Shown here: positions 1-11,152 of the stretch, piece by piece
Layout of the letters: the number at the start of each line of letters is the position of its first letter
Position numbering within the stretch: the stretch's first letter is position 1
Assembly: GCF_019721995.1 (NCBI RefSeq)
Contig: NZ_BLYC01000005.1
Span: 62,001 to 126,000, forward strand
Direction of reading: 5' to 3'
DNA from: Bathymodiolus japonicus methanotrophic gill symbiont
Lineage (GTDB): Bacteria > Pseudomonadota > Gammaproteobacteria > Methylococcales > Methylomonadaceae
Length of the DNA: 64,000 nucleotides
The notes under the pieces: generated by a model
What the model was told of the DNA's origin: nothing
What the model saw: only the letters and a program-made list of their open reading frames with translations
Databases searched by the model: none
Position numbers and translations under genes: made by a program

Positions 1-158
1 TCAGTCTCCATTATTCCTGCTTGCTGCATGGCCCTTAGTTCCCAGTTAACCGTGCCAAACGCCAATACTCCCAGACGAATCAAGGTTTTCTCGCCCGCTA
101 ACACAGACTGACTACTGAGTAATATGCAAATATAAATAATTTTCTTTGTTATGCTCAT
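1..158 (-). CDS. Periplasmic substrate-binding protein, N-terminal part (runs off window)
   Basis: Reading leftwards from the ATG at 158 gives 52 codons without a stop before the window edge. Residues 1-21 look like a Sec signal peptide (basic start, hydrophobic core, cleavage after LAG or SVLA). The mature start, beginning KTLIRLGVLAFGTVNWE, resembles NMT1/THI5-like ABC-transporter binding proteins; that assignment is inferred from this short stretch only. MITE-A copy 1 lies directly upstream, between this gene and moaA, so the divergent promoter region has been expanded by about 200 bp. Confidence 0.5.
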   Translation of the reverse strand, partial: MSITKKIIYICILLSSQSVLAGEKTLIRLGVLAFGTVNWELRAMQQAGIMET

Positions 159-182
159 AATTTAAAAAGATTGTTTAGAAAA

Positions 183-386
183 CTGAAGTTTCCCAATAAT
201 TATTTATGGTAAAATTGAAACTATGCTACAACTATATGAAAAAAACAGTCTTTTCATTCGTTTCGAATGCTATTGCCTAAGGGGAATTAAGTAGGGGTTT
301 GCTATAAACATGGCAAAACCACCTAAAATAAACCTCGATACACCAGCATTGTGTATTTCAGCTACTCAATAATTGGGAAACTTCAG
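183..386 (+). mobile_element. MITE-A copy 1 (204 bp)
   Basis: Non-coding AT-rich element with inverted termini CTGAAGTTTCCCAAT and its complement. The 9-bp direct repeat tttagaaaa lies at 174-182 and 387-395. This complete, uninterrupted copy serves as the reference for the other eight. No transposase for this family is visible in the window. Confidence 0.9.
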
Positions 387-457
387 TTTAGAAAATTCAC
401 TGCAATAAATGATAAAATTAGTATTCTATTATAGCCTTATCTGCACACACTAAAGTA

Positions 458-1465
458 ATGCGTCACCCCAAACAAGCAAAACAATTAGTTGACCGTTTCG
501 GCAGAAGCGTGGATTACGTGCGTATTTCAATTACCGACCGCTGTGATTTCCGCTGTGTATACTGCATGTCTGAAGAGATGACTTTTCTGCCGCGCGAGCA
601 AATCCTGAGTCTGGAAGAAATTTATAACCTTGCCATGTGCTTTAGCGAGCTTGGGGTTACAAAAATAAGAATTACCGGCGGAGAGCCACTTATTCGCCGC
701 AATGTACTGGATTTGATGCAAAAAATTGGTAACTTGCCTTTGCTAGAAGAGTTAGTCATGACGACTAACGGCTCAAACCTTGCTGAATATGCCGAGCAAT
801 TAAAGCAGGCACAGGTATCGCGGCTAAATATCAGCCTGGATACTCTGGATGCCGTCAAGTTTAAAGAATTAACCCGTAGCGGCGATCTGGATACTGTACT
901 TAAAGGCATACGCACAGCTATAGCTACGGGCTTTAAGCGCATAAAGATTAATGCTGTTATCTTAAAAAACCGCAACCATGATGAAGTCATAGACCTAGTT
1001 CAATTTGCACTGGACTCGGGAATCGATATTAGCTTTATCGAAGAAATGCCATTGGGAGTTATTAGTTCACATAATCGCGCCGAGGCTTATTATTCCAGCG
1101 ATCAGATTCGCGAAGAATTAGCCACCCGGTTTACGCTGGAAAAAATAGCCGAAACCACGGCAGGGCCTTCTGATTATTATCAAATTCAGGGTACTACAAC
1201 AAAAGTCGGCTTTATCTCCCCACATAGTCATAATTTTTGCAGCACCTGCAACCGTGTACGCCTGACGGCCGAAGGCCGCTTATTGCTTTGCCTGGGCAAT
1301 GAACATTCAATAGACTTAAAAGCAGAGTTGCGCAGCCACCCCGGTGATACTGAGCATATTAAACAGGTGCTGATTGATGCGATGGATATAAAACCGGAAA
1401 AACATGAGTTCAATCTAGACGAGCAACCGATTATCATGCGCCACATGAATAGCACAGGAGGATAA
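458..1465 (+). CDS. moaA: GTP 3',8-cyclase MoaA (molybdenum cofactor synthesis)
   Basis: This radical-SAM enzyme converts GTP to the 3',8-cyclo intermediate of molybdopterin. The N-terminal [4Fe-4S]/SAM motif is C29-x3-C33-x2-C36, followed by TGGEPLIR (residues 73-80). The second, C-terminal cluster ligands are C261, C264 and C278. Length (335 aa) is normal for the family. The sequence ends STGG; a C-terminal Gly-Gly is typical of MoaA. The stop codon abuts the ATG of the rhodanese gene, suggesting translational coupling. MITE-A copy 1 ends about 70 bp upstream of the start and may have changed or replaced the promoter. No moaC or moaE is in the window. Confidence 0.96.
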   Translation: MRHPKQAKQLVDRFGRSVDYVRISITDRCDFRCVYCMSEEMTFLPREQILSLEEIYNLAMCFSELGVTKIRITGGEPLIRRNVLDLMQKIGNLPLLEELVMTTNGSNLAEYAEQLKQAQVSRLNISLDTLDAVKFKELTRSGDLDTVLKGIRTAIATGFKRIKINAVILKNRNHDEVIDLVQFALDSGIDISFIEEMPLGVISSHNRAEAYYSSDQIREELATRFTLEKIAETTAGPSDYYQIQGTTTKVGFISPHSHNFCSTCNRVRLTAEGRLLLCLGNEHSIDLKAELRSHPGDTEHIKQVLIDAMDIKPEKHEFNLDEQPIIMRHMNSTGG

Positions 1466-1849
1466 ATGAAAGTTTTCATATTAAGCTTACTCAGCATTTT
1501 TTTACAGGCATGTAGCACCTCTAGTGATACCCATATCAAACAAGCCGAGTTGCTTTCTATCCTGAATTCGGAACAAAACCATCCCATCATTATCGACGTT
1601 CGTTCTAGTGTAGAGTATAACGCTGGTCATATACCCCAGGCTCAGCATATTTCTTTCTGGCAGTCATTCACCACAGATGCCCTAAATAACAAAGATAAAC
1701 AGGAAGCCATTTTTCTTTATTGCGAACACGGACCGCGTGCAGGAATAGCTAAACTGGCCTACTCTATGGCTGGATTCAAGAACATACGTTATGTACAAGG
1801 TCATATGACAGCATGGCGCAGAGCAGGCTTACCGATGGAAACTAAATGA
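1466..1849 (+). CDS. Rhodanese-domain lipoprotein
   Basis: A 127-residue single-domain rhodanese with a lipoprotein signal: hydrophobic residues 3-13 and lipobox L-Q-A-C with Cys16. The active-site loop is CEHGPRA with Cys86, so sulfurtransferase chemistry is possible; the anchor places it at the periplasmic face of a membrane. It starts on the base after the moaA stop and its last four bases overlap the next start (ATGA), giving a tight three-gene operon. The physiological acceptor is unknown; the link with molybdopterin synthesis rests only on position. Confidence 0.85.
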   Translation: MKVFILSLLSIFLQACSTSSDTHIKQAELLSILNSEQNHPIIIDVRSSVEYNAGHIPQAQHISFWQSFTTDALNNKDKQEAIFLYCEHGPRAGIAKLAYSMAGFKNIRYVQGHMTAWRRAGLPMETK

Positions 1850-2682
1850 GACGTTTTTTGTTATTGATACTGGCGCTCTGGCAGCAACGCTTTAAACTCT
1901 ATTTTTTTGCTGCACTAATTGGTGGATTAACCGGAATATTTATCTTCTACCCTATTTATGACTTTATTTTCTTTTATGAAAATGAAGGCACTAGCGAAGA
2001 TTTACAGGTACAAATAAATACTGCGCTGACTTATGTTTACAGCCAGCTTAAAACATCATTAATGGGTGGCACCCCTGGTAAAACTTTATTTCTTGGTCAG
2101 CTAGGCGCAGTATTTGGCCTGGTTATCGCCTTTATTTATGAATTATTGCACTGGCGCTTACAAAGAATTGGCCGCTTAAGTCGTGAATTATCGGTGGACT
2201 TACACCCACTGATCCAGCAAGGCGAAGGCCCATTGCTTGAGTTTAAGTCTTCATTTCGCTGGGATTTAGAGCAAGACAGGGTCAATCGCGCCCTGGAAAC
2301 CGCTGTATTAAAAACTCTGGCTGGATATTTAAATAGCTCGCTGGGTGGTACACTTTTAATCGGTGTGTCAGATAGCGGCAAAATCCTTGGTCTGGATAAA
2401 GACTATAAATCCATAAAACGCCAGGACCAGGATGGTTACGAGCAGACTCTTATAACGGCTATTTCTACTCAGTTAGGCGCCGATCTTTGCCAGTATGTCA
2501 AAGTGCTATTTCATGTAGTAGACGGCAAGCATGTATGCCGCTTAATAGTATTAGCATCACCGCGCCCGGTATTTTTAAATCAGGGCAATACGCCAAAATT
2601 TTACTTACGCACAGGGGGCGGGACGCGCGATTTGAATATTCAGGAAGCGGTTGAGTTTATTGCCCATCGCTGGAGCCGCTAG
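1846..2682 (+). CDS. Membrane protein with AlbA_2 (Schlafen-type) domain
   Basis: This 278-residue protein has two predicted membrane segments (about residues 18-38 and 86-104) followed by a cytosolic domain from about residue 125. The domain carries the AlbA_2/Schlafen signature: E-G-x-x-L-E-F-K near the start and a GGTLLIGVSDSGKILGL strand-turn. AlbA_2 domains are found in putative nucleic-acid-binding or NTP-binding regulators; the role here is unknown. It overlaps the rhodanese gene by four bases and is the last gene of the moaA cluster. Confidence 0.75.
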   Translation: MRRFLLLILALWQQRFKLYFFAALIGGLTGIFIFYPIYDFIFFYENEGTSEDLQVQINTALTYVYSQLKTSLMGGTPGKTLFLGQLGAVFGLVIAFIYELLHWRLQRIGRLSRELSVDLHPLIQQGEGPLLEFKSSFRWDLEQDRVNRALETAVLKTLAGYLNSSLGGTLLIGVSDSGKILGLDKDYKSIKRQDQDGYEQTLITAISTQLGADLCQYVKVLFHVVDGKHVCRLIVLASPRPVFLNQGNTPKFYLRTGGGTRDLNIQEAVEFIAHRWSR

Positions 2683-2707
2683 ACCGGTAATTCATTTCTA
2701 CATGGGC

Positions 2708-3277
2708 TTACTGTACTTTAACCTTTAAATTACTTTCATCACCCACATATAAAGTGCTCATCCAGCTATCAGAAATAGTTCGTGACTCTTTAAAATAGCG
2801 TATAGAAACCACCGTCTTGCCGCCTTTTTGATAGAACAGTGCACTTTCACCACCGCTTGTGGTACGTGTAAACTTGCTATGCCACTTCTTACCCAGGCAT
2901 TGATTGACTAATTCAGCCCCTTGATTGAAGCTGGCTTTCGCATCTTGTTGATCAGATTCATCCCAGCCGCAATAATAATTTGTCAGGCCTGAACTCCATT
3001 GCCAGACCTGGCAGTTCTTTGCCATGGGAAACACTCGTTCTGCATTCCAGATTTGCATATTATGCATATTTCTTATAGTGCCAGTATTTTTTAGGCTCCC
3101 TCTAAACTGCTTAAAATTTTCGGCATGATCAGCTATCAGCTCATGTAATTTTACACACGCTTCGGCATCAGTCATTTCTGGCTCAGCCGGGGCAAAGATT
3201 GAACATGCACTAGAACTTAACAAGAATAAACTGCTAAATAAAACTTTTAAGCCGGCCTTTGTTTTTTGTTGCATCAT
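2708..3277 (-). CDS. Hypothetical lipoprotein
   Basis: 189 residues with a type II signal: basic start, hydrophobic 11-20, lipobox S-S-A-C with Cys25. The mature part has four further cysteines and no domain I recognise. It converges on the moaA cluster with only about 25 bp between stops. Palindromic element D1 lies upstream, between it and the DUF481 gene. Confidence 0.6.
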   Translation of the reverse strand: MMQQKTKAGLKVLFSSLFLLSSSACSIFAPAEPEMTDAEACVKLHELIADHAENFKQFRGSLKNTGTIRNMHNMQIWNAERVFPMAKNCQVWQWSSGLTNYYCGWDESDQQDAKASFNQGAELVNQCLGKKWHSKFTRTTSGGESALFYQKGGKTVVSIRYFKESRTISDSWMSTLYVGDESNLKVKVQ

Positions 3278-3314
3278 TAAATTTCCTGTAAAAATAATAT
3301 TTATATCCTAATAT

Positions 3315-3465
3315 ATACTCGCACGGCTACGGTTGCAGTTTTCTAACGGCCGATTGCCGATAGCTGCGTTGCTGAAACAGTTACGTAGCTTGCTATGCAC
3401 CTGTTTCAGCTCCTTACTTTCGACCATAATCAACTCGATATAAAATCCGTCACCGCGCGAAGTAT
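3315..3465. repeat. Palindromic element D, copy 1 (151 bp)
   Basis: Ends resemble an imperfect inverted repeat (atactcgcacggctac on the left; complement of the right end atacttcgcgcggtgac). The core reads cagttacgtag-N-ctatg. The same arrangement occurs at 26270-26431, and a shorter relative at about 26507-26663. Its right end touches the stop codon of the DUF481 gene, so it probably also acts as transcript-end structure. Confidence 0.7.
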
Positions 3466-3468
3466 AAC

Positions 3469-5196
3469 TTAGAACCCCCAAAGTATTGAAAAGTTATAGT
3501 TAAATTCATTAGGAATTGTTTCAGAGGTATCATATTCGTTACGTATGCCAAATTTCAATGCCAGGCCTTCAAACCAGCCTAAGGAATGTATCCAGGAGAT
3601 GTTTGTCAGGTTTCTAAATTGACCGCTATCCGTGAAGCTAGGATAAAAGTAGTTAGAAATACTAAAGTGCTGCTTAGCGGTTATATGCCAGGTGACATCA
3701 GCACCTAATAACCCCTCAAAACCGACAACATTGTCTTCGACTGTCTTACCATTAGAATCAATAATTGGGTTACCATCGGAATCAAATTGAGTTTTGCAAA
3801 ACTCGGTAATAATTGTAGCACCCATCCTTCCAGAAAGTTCCCATGTAGGCGCTTTAACAAACTGATAACCAGGCCCTCCACCAAACTGGATTCGATGATT
3901 CCAGTCTTTAAATTGATTCCAGTCATAAACGCCTCTGGCAAATGCAAACCACTTACTATCTGCAAAAAACCAGTCTTTAACCAGGGTCGCATTGACCTGA
4001 TTTTCACCCGTTACTTTATCTTCCGAATCACGGAAATAAAAAGACTTATAATCCCAACGTCCTTCTTTGTCTTCATAACGGGTATTAAATGCTGTTCGGA
4101 ACGTACTATTAACCGATGAGCCTGAAGACCCACTCAAACCTACAGAAAGACTACTATCCCAACCTTTAAACCAACCCGTCCCGAGTAAACCATCATCAAC
4201 CTTTTCGCCTTTAGCGAGTTTGAGATTATCTTCGGCAACTTCAACTTCTTGCTTCGCCACTTCAACTTTTTCTTCAGCAATATCGACATTGTCTTTGGCT
4301 ATTTCAAGTTTTTCCTTAGTGACGACTACCCCTGGCTCTTCATTCAGTTTTTCTTCTGTTGCTGCAACCTTAGCATTCAGCTCAGTCTCTTTAACTTCTC
4401 CCTCGGCAACATTAACTTCTGCTTGAGCACCTTTAGGTTCAGTCTCAGCAACCAAGAGACTTTCTAAATTAATTGCGGGGTCATCGTCGGCCTTTATAAC
4501 GGTTCTAACCACCCTCAGTTCTTCTTCAGAAACCTTAACCTCTGCTTGACTAGCGACAAATTTTTCGCCTGCCAAGGCCAGCTCTTCCCCTGTTGCAATT
4601 ATTTCTTGCTGTTCAACGGCATCTTCCTGAGCTTCAGTAACTTCAACTGTAAGTTCATTTACCTTCACTTCCGCTTTGGCAACTTTAAGCTTATTTTTTG
4701 CCACCACGAGTTCTGCTTCAGCCACTACCGTCTTCTTAAGCATCTTAAGATTATCTTCAGCAGTCGTAACTCCCTCTTGATCAGTGGCAAGTTTATCTGC
4801 AGCGAGAACCAGCTTTTCTTCGGTTATTTCTTTATCTTTTTCTTCTGCATTATCAACAGCTTTTTTAGCGCTAACGAGGTCTGCCTCAGCATTTCTCACA
4901 CCGTCTTTGGCGACTGTCACTGCTATTTTAGCTGCTTTTAATATTTTAAGATCATTCAGTTCCGTTTCTGAAAATCTAATAACGCGCTCAAGATTTAGCT
5001 CTTGTAAATTACGGATTTTAGCTTTGTCAATCGTTTGCTCACCCAATATAGCGTGAGAAAAGGTAATCGTCTTATCCTTCTGACACTTCAATTCAACGTC
5101 TAGGGTATCGCCATTAGCGAATTGAATGGGCTGTGCATATACAGATAAGCAAGCTAATAGCGTGCTTAGCAAGAGAAAGAGTTGCTTATAGTTCAT
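3469..5196 (-). CDS. DUF481-type outer-membrane protein with long periplasmic coiled coil
   Basis: 575 residues. Signal peptide at 1-21 (ends VYAQ), a short conserved stretch around 25-75, then about 250 residues very rich in Ala, Glu, Lys and Val with degenerate repeats of the type VEVAEDNLKLAK, predicted as coiled coil. From about residue 345 to the end it looks like a DUF481 (YdiY-like, salt-induced outer-membrane) beta-barrel ending in aromatic Phe. Plain DUF481 proteins are around half this length, so the helical part is an expansion. A role spanning the periplasm from an outer-membrane anchor is inference. dapE lies upstream on the same strand; the two are now separated by MITE-A copy 2 and an ISa. 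Confidence 0.75.
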   Translation of the reverse strand: MNYKQLFLLLSTLLACLSVYAQPIQFANGDTLDVELKCQKDKTITFSHAILGEQTIDKAKIRNLQELNLERVIRFSETELNDLKILKAAKIAVTVAKDGVRNAEADLVSAKKAVDNAEEKDKEITEEKLVLAADKLATDQEGVTTAEDNLKMLKKTVVAEAELVVAKNKLKVAKAEVKVNELTVEVTEAQEDAVEQQEIIATGEELALAGEKFVASQAEVKVSEEELRVVRTVIKADDDPAINLESLLVAETEPKGAQAEVNVAEGEVKETELNAKVAATEEKLNEEPGVVVTKEKLEIAKDNVDIAEEKVEVAKQEVEVAEDNLKLAKGEKVDDGLLGTGWFKGWDSSLSVGLSGSSGSSVNSTFRTAFNTRYEDKEGRWDYKSFYFRDSEDKVTGENQVNATLVKDWFFADSKWFAFARGVYDWNQFKDWNHRIQFGGGPGYQFVKAPTWELSGRMGATIITEFCKTQFDSDGNPIIDSNGKTVEDNVVGFEGLLGADVTWHITAKQHFSISNYFYPSFTDSGQFRNLTNISWIHSLGWFEGLALKFGIRNEYDTSETIPNEFNYNFSILWGF

Positions 5197-5342
5197 TAGA
5201 GGTTAAAATTTGTTATGCTAAAACTAGTACCCAAAAAAGGGAGGGGTTATTTTTTAACTGAAGTTTCCCAATTATTGAGTAGCTGAAATATGCAATGCTG
5301 GTGTATCGAGGTTTATTTTAGGTGGTTTTGCCATGCTTATCA

Positions 5343-6640
5343 TCAGTGTTCCCCTATCAATTGAGGCCGTGAAACTAACCTCGCCACAAGAGAGCTCATA
5401 AAGCACTGTAAAGACATTCCTGTTATTATTGCGTTTTGAACTGCCCGAATGGTATACGAGCTGATACGAGATATTCTTGCCTGGAAAAATAATGGATTCA
5501 CAAAACGATCTCGTTTTTGAGCCTGTTGCTGCCTTATCTCCAGAGCCTCGCTATATTTTTTATCCGATGGATGAATCAATTCTGGCTGTTGTGTTTTTGA
5601 AATCTCTTCAAACACGCGCATTAAATTATAGCTCATTGCAGTCAGGCGCATTTGATTTTCAAGTGAGCGGGTATTGGAAGACCAAGCTTTAGTTTCCTTG
5701 AAATTACTTTTAGTGTTATTGAATGTCTTTTCAATCGTCCATCGCTTGAAATACAGCATGGCAATGGTTCCAGGGTTAATAGTCATTGGCAAGGTTGTCA
5801 CAAACCGGTGAAGTTTTCCGGTTTCTGGATCACGGTAATCCACCACGTTAAATTTGATGCCCTTGTTTTCGTACACACTGTATGCTTCAACCCCTGTATT
5901 GATCTCATGGCGGGAGTCAAAATGGATAGACTCAACCAGAGTCGCAATTGAATTTTCTTTTAGCATTGAAATCATGTAATTAGCATGTCGTTTCTGCCGA
6001 TCCCACCAGACAAAGTCGGTGACGGCTTTATCGTAGACATAGAGATGTTTCTGAGAGCTGTTATTTCCCTTGTTTTGCTTTTCAATATGATCTCGTAACA
6101 CAGGTATTTCTTGATGCCTCTGAGTTCCGTTTGTCACCAGACAAAGAAATCTGAGCAACCCACTCTGAGATTCAACGCGTAAATCCCCCCGGCCGCATAA
6201 ACTTTCCCCTTGCTGTTTTTTTCAGTATGGCAGGCATGATCAATAAAATGTCCATCCGCTGCTTCTATGGTGTATTCGTCAAGTTCCGGTAATGCTTTAA
6301 GATAATCAATGTCTTGCGATAGCAGTGTTTCAGAGTGAAGATGGTAGCTCTGCTGTTCAAATGCCTCAAGCATACTTGTTCGTCTATGCGACTTCAGTGA
6401 TTTAAAATACGTTGAGTGGGGAAGCAGCTGGCCATAAATCTGTTCATTGGTTTGGAGGAAATGGCGACCACTATCGACTACACTGATACAGCGTAATAAC
6501 CCAAGGCGAATAAAGTCGATATCCTTCAACTCTGGGCATGAACGAGACCACAAAGGATGACGCTCTGCTAACAGGGCACGTTCCATACTTTCATTGCAGT
6601 GTTGGTGAATATGTTCAGAGAGTGGTAGGTCTTTAAGCAT
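5343..6640 (-). pseudogene. ISa transposase, frameshifted
   Basis: Compared with the intact 432-aa transposase at 37354-38652, one T is missing near 6160, splitting the frame into an N-terminal part (6640 to about 6134) and a C-terminal part (about 6158 to 5343). The DDE motifs are otherwise present (AADGHFID and the Y-x2-R-x3-E-x6-K signature). Confidence 0.88.
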
Positions 6641-6701
6641 GGGTGATATCCGTTTATGAGGTGATTAAAACGGAAAATTTTTTCGGCAATTGCAAGCTTT
6701 A

Positions 6702-6996
6702 TCGGGGAGTCGCTATTTTTGCGAAAGCTTGTTTTGGGCATCCCAGCCCAAGCAAGCAGCAAAAACTTAACGCGACCACTTATGCCTCCGGCGGCCCCGA
6801 TTCGTCCTCGTCACCTCGTCCCGACCCAACAAGGGGTCGGAACATAGGCTCCAAATGACTTGACGCCGTGTCGAATGGCCTTTTATTTTGTCTCCACCTT
6901 CGCTAACGCTCAGACTCCGACAAAACAACGGCCCTACGGCTATCGCGGACTAAAAATCATCACTTCGCTTAGGCTACGTTTCCCTGATTTTCAGCG
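6702..6996 (+). mobile_element. B element 1 (295 bp)
   Basis: Starts TCGGGGAGTCGC and ends TTTTCAGCG. Removing exactly these 295 bp restores the ISa sequence gcttta-tttgaaatt seen in intact copies, so there is no target duplication. Confidence 0.9.
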
Positions 6997-7256
6997 TTTG
7001 AAATTATTTGTTGTTCTTTTACGGTGCCTACAGAGTGTCTATTTGCTGTTATAAGTGATTAAAATCAAAAAGATGGAAATATTCGAGTGGTGCTACCTTC
7101 AGGTAGGTTATAGGCTGCTTTGTTTAGGTACTTCTTCTTTCAATGGGAACACTGATGATGTTTATAGCAAACCCCTACTTAATTCCCCTTAGGCAATAGC
7201 ATTTGAAACGAATGAAAAGACTGTTTTTTTCATATAGTTGTAGCATAGCTTCAATT

Positions 7257-8755
<1,499 letters not shown>

Positions 8756-9127
8756 TATTAATCATCGTTAATTAGTGAAAACCTGGTTGCGGCCCTGACT
8801 TTTAGCCTCATACAATGCCTTATCCGCTCTTTTTAGCAAAATATCAGCATTTTTATCTTGATTATAAGCAGCCACTCCAAAGCCACAGCTTAGGTGAGAA
8901 AATACATCGAACTGATATTGATCAACAATCTTACGTAATTTTTCAGCTAGCAAGCGCCCACCTTCGATCGTCTGCCCAGGGCAAATAATTAAAAATTCCT
9001 CTCCGCCCCACCGGCCCAGGGTATCCACAGCGCAAATGTTATTGTTCAATAACTGCGCCAGGGTTTTTATTGCATAATCACCGGTCAGGTGCCCGTACTC
9101 ATCATTGATATGTTTAAAATGATCAAT

Positions 9128-9422
9128 TTGGGGAGTCGCTATTTTTGCGAAAGCTTGTTTTGGGCATCCCAGCCCAAGCAAGCAGCAAAAACTTAACGCG
9201 ACCACTTATGCCTCCGGCGGCCCCGATTCGTCCTCGTCACCTCGTCCCGACCCAACAAGGGGTCGGAACATAGGCTCCAAATGACTTGACGCCGTATCGG
9301 ATGGCCTTTTATTTTGTCTCCACCTTCGCTAACGCTCAGACTCCGACAAAATAACGGCCCTACGGCTATCGCGGACTAAAAATCATCACTTCGCTTAGGC
9401 TCCGTTTCCCTGATTTTCAGCG
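9128..9422 (+). mobile_element. B element 2
   Basis: Starts TTGGGGAGTCGC, ends CAGCG. Its removal restores the GGDEF codons Ile-Asp-Ile-Asp exactly (junction gatcaat-gtcgatt), with no duplicated bases. Confidence 0.9.
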
Positions 9423-9532
9423 GTCGATTAAAATAATACTAAATCCATGTTGGTAACGTTGCGCCAGATTCATTACATCATTGAGCTGTTGATCCAGCTT
9501 CATGCGATTATTTATATTGGTTAATTTATCAG

Positions 9533-9737
9533 CTGAAGTTTCCCAATTATTGAGTAGCTGAAATACACAATGCTGGTGTATCGAGGTTTATTTTAGGTGG
9601 TTTTGCCATGTTTATAGCAAACCCCTACTTAATTCCCCTTAGGCAATAGCATTTGAAACGAATGAAAAGACTGTTTTTTTTCATATAGTTGTAGCATAGT
9701 TTCAATTTTACCATAAATAATTATTGGGAAACTTCAG
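9533..9737 (-). mobile_element. MITE-A copy 3
   Basis: Complete, 205 bp, flanked by the 8-bp duplication tttatcag (9525-9532 and 9738-9745). It interrupts the GGDEF gene between the membrane segment and the cyclase domain. Confidence 0.92.
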
Positions 9738-9947
9738 TTTATCAGTAATCGATAAATGTCTTAAGCGACAATTAAACTTCCTGAGCTGCCAGTAGTGATA
9801 CAGAAAAAAGATAAATATCAGTACTAACGAGCTAACCACACCTATCAACAGTTTATAATCAGTCGCCGTTTCATATTTAATCGCAATCCATTCATTAGTA
9901 ATGCCACGTCGTTCCTGTTCACTTAACTGGGCTATGGCTTTATTAAA

Positions 9948-10075
9948 CTGAAGTTTCCCAATAATTATTTATGGTAAAATTGAAACTATGCTACAACTAT
10001 ATGAAAAAAAACAGTCTTTTCATTCGTTTCAAATGCTATTGCCTAAGGGGAATTAAGTAGGGGTTTGCTATAAAC
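9948..10075 (+). mobile_element. MITE-A copy 4, 3' part missing
   Basis: The first 128 bp of MITE-A, stopping where B element 3 begins. The rest of the MITE and the rest of the GGDEF gene do not resume on the far side of B, so DNA was deleted here. Confidence 0.88.
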
Positions 10076-10370
10076 TCGGGGAGTCGCTATTTTTGCGAAA
10101 GCTTGTTTTGGGCATCCCAGCCCAAGCAAGCAGCAAAAACTTAACGCGACCACTTATGCCTCCGGCGGCCCCGATTCGTCCTCGTCACCTCGTCCCGACC
10201 CAACAAGGGGTCGGAACATAGGCTCCAAATGACTTGACGCCGTGTCGGATGGCCTTTTATTTTGTCTCCACCTTCGCTAACGCTCAGACTCCGACAAAAC
10301 AACGGCCCTACGGCTATCGCGGACTAAAAATCTTCACTTCGCTAAAGCTCCGTTTCCAGGATTTTCAGCG
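10076..10370 (+). mobile_element. B element 3 at a deletion junction
   Basis: Full 295 bp, but its left flank is MITE-A and its right flank is unrelated sequence. This fits recombination between two B copies that removed the DNA between them. Confidence 0.85.
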
Positions 10371-10397
10371 GCAGCGCACAAGAATAGACTCTAAAAA

Positions 10398-10640
10398 CTA
10401 TAGCTGGCTATTCAATAACTCATCTAACTCAGGTAATGCGTTATCCTGTTTTCGGCAAGACTTATAAAAACCGACAAACTCCATAAAAGCCTGTTCTAAG
10501 TCATCTAAAATGCCTTCTTCATTCTCCCGTTCATCGGGCAAGATATCGGGGGAATCCAGGTATTCTTTTTGTAGAGCAACTTCGCTGTTTAACGAAAGAA
10601 TTGCATAAATAATAGCATTGCTAGAAAGTGTGTCTGACAT
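10398..10640 (-). CDS. Hypothetical acidic 80-aa protein
   Basis: Starts MSDTLSSNAIIYAILSL, mostly helical by composition and rich in Glu/Asp/Leu; no recognised domain. It ends at a natural stop 28 bp from B element 3. Whether it belonged to the dap cluster before the insertions is unknown. Confidence 0.5.
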   Translation of the reverse strand: MSDTLSSNAIIYAILSLNSEVALQKEYLDSPDILPDERENEEGILDDLEQAFMEFVGFYKSCRKQDNALPELDELLNSQL

Positions 10641-10856
10641 TGAAGCATCCTGTGACTGGCGTAGATTAGGTAAGGATTTAAGTAAATCCCGGTATAAAAA
10701 AATATTTTATATCGATTATCATTATACTGAAGTTTCCCAATAATTATTTATGGTAAAATTGAAACTATGCTACAACTATATGAAAAAAACAGTCTTTTCA
10801 TTCGTTTCAAATGCTATTGCCTAAGGGGAATTAAGTAGGGGTTTGTTATAAACATC

Positions 10857-11151
10857 CGCTGAAAATCAGGGAAACGGAGCCTAAGCGAAGTGATGATTTT
10901 TAGTCCGCGATAGCCGTAGGGCCGTTATTTTGTCGGAGTCTGAGCGTTAGCGAAGGTGGAGACAAAATAAAAGGCCATCCGACACGGCGTCAAGTCATTT
11001 GGAGCCTATGTTCCGACCCCTTGTTGGGTCGGGACGAGGTGACGAGGACGAATCGGGGCCGCCGGAGGCATAAGTGGTCGCGTTAAGTTTTTGCTGCTTG
11101 CTTGGGCTGGGATGCCCAAAACAAGCTTTCGCAAAAATAGCGACTCCCCAA
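10857..11151 (-). mobile_element. B element 4
   Basis: Lies one base inside the ISa end. Its removal rejoins aaacatc-atcagtgtt, the exact MITE-A/ISa boundary. No duplication. Confidence 0.9.
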
Positions 11152-11152
11152 A

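Larger units (their letters stand above)
5341..7157 (-). mobile_element. ISa copy 1 (IS4-like), inactivated
   Basis: Ends CATCAGTGTTCCC and its complement; flanking 8-bp repeats atgcttat / atgtttat differ by one base. Inserted in MITE-A copy 2. It carries B element 1 in the untranslated part upstream of the transposase and a short deletion near 6670-6690. Confidence 0.9.
8768..9947 (-). pseudogene. Membrane-bound diguanylate cyclase (GGDEF), broken by three insertions
   Basis: Removing B element 2 and MITE-A copy 3 gives one continuous frame. It has the end of a periplasmic solute-binding (SBP_bac_3-like) domain (ITNEWIAIKYE), a membrane segment (LLIGVVSSLVLIFIFFLYHY), then a GGDEF domain with DIDHFKHINDEYGH and the active-site loop GGEEF. 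The N-terminal part beyond 9947 is lost at MITE-A copy 4. An intact version would sense a ligand and make cyclic di-GMP. From 9205 a GTG inside B element 2 is in frame with the remaining GGDEF half, so a truncated product lacking the membrane part is conceivable. Confidence 0.9.

Noticed and set aside
4220-5056. Serine-rich or leucine-rich small proteins on the plus strand
   Set aside because: Antisense shadows of the low-complexity coiled-coil gene.
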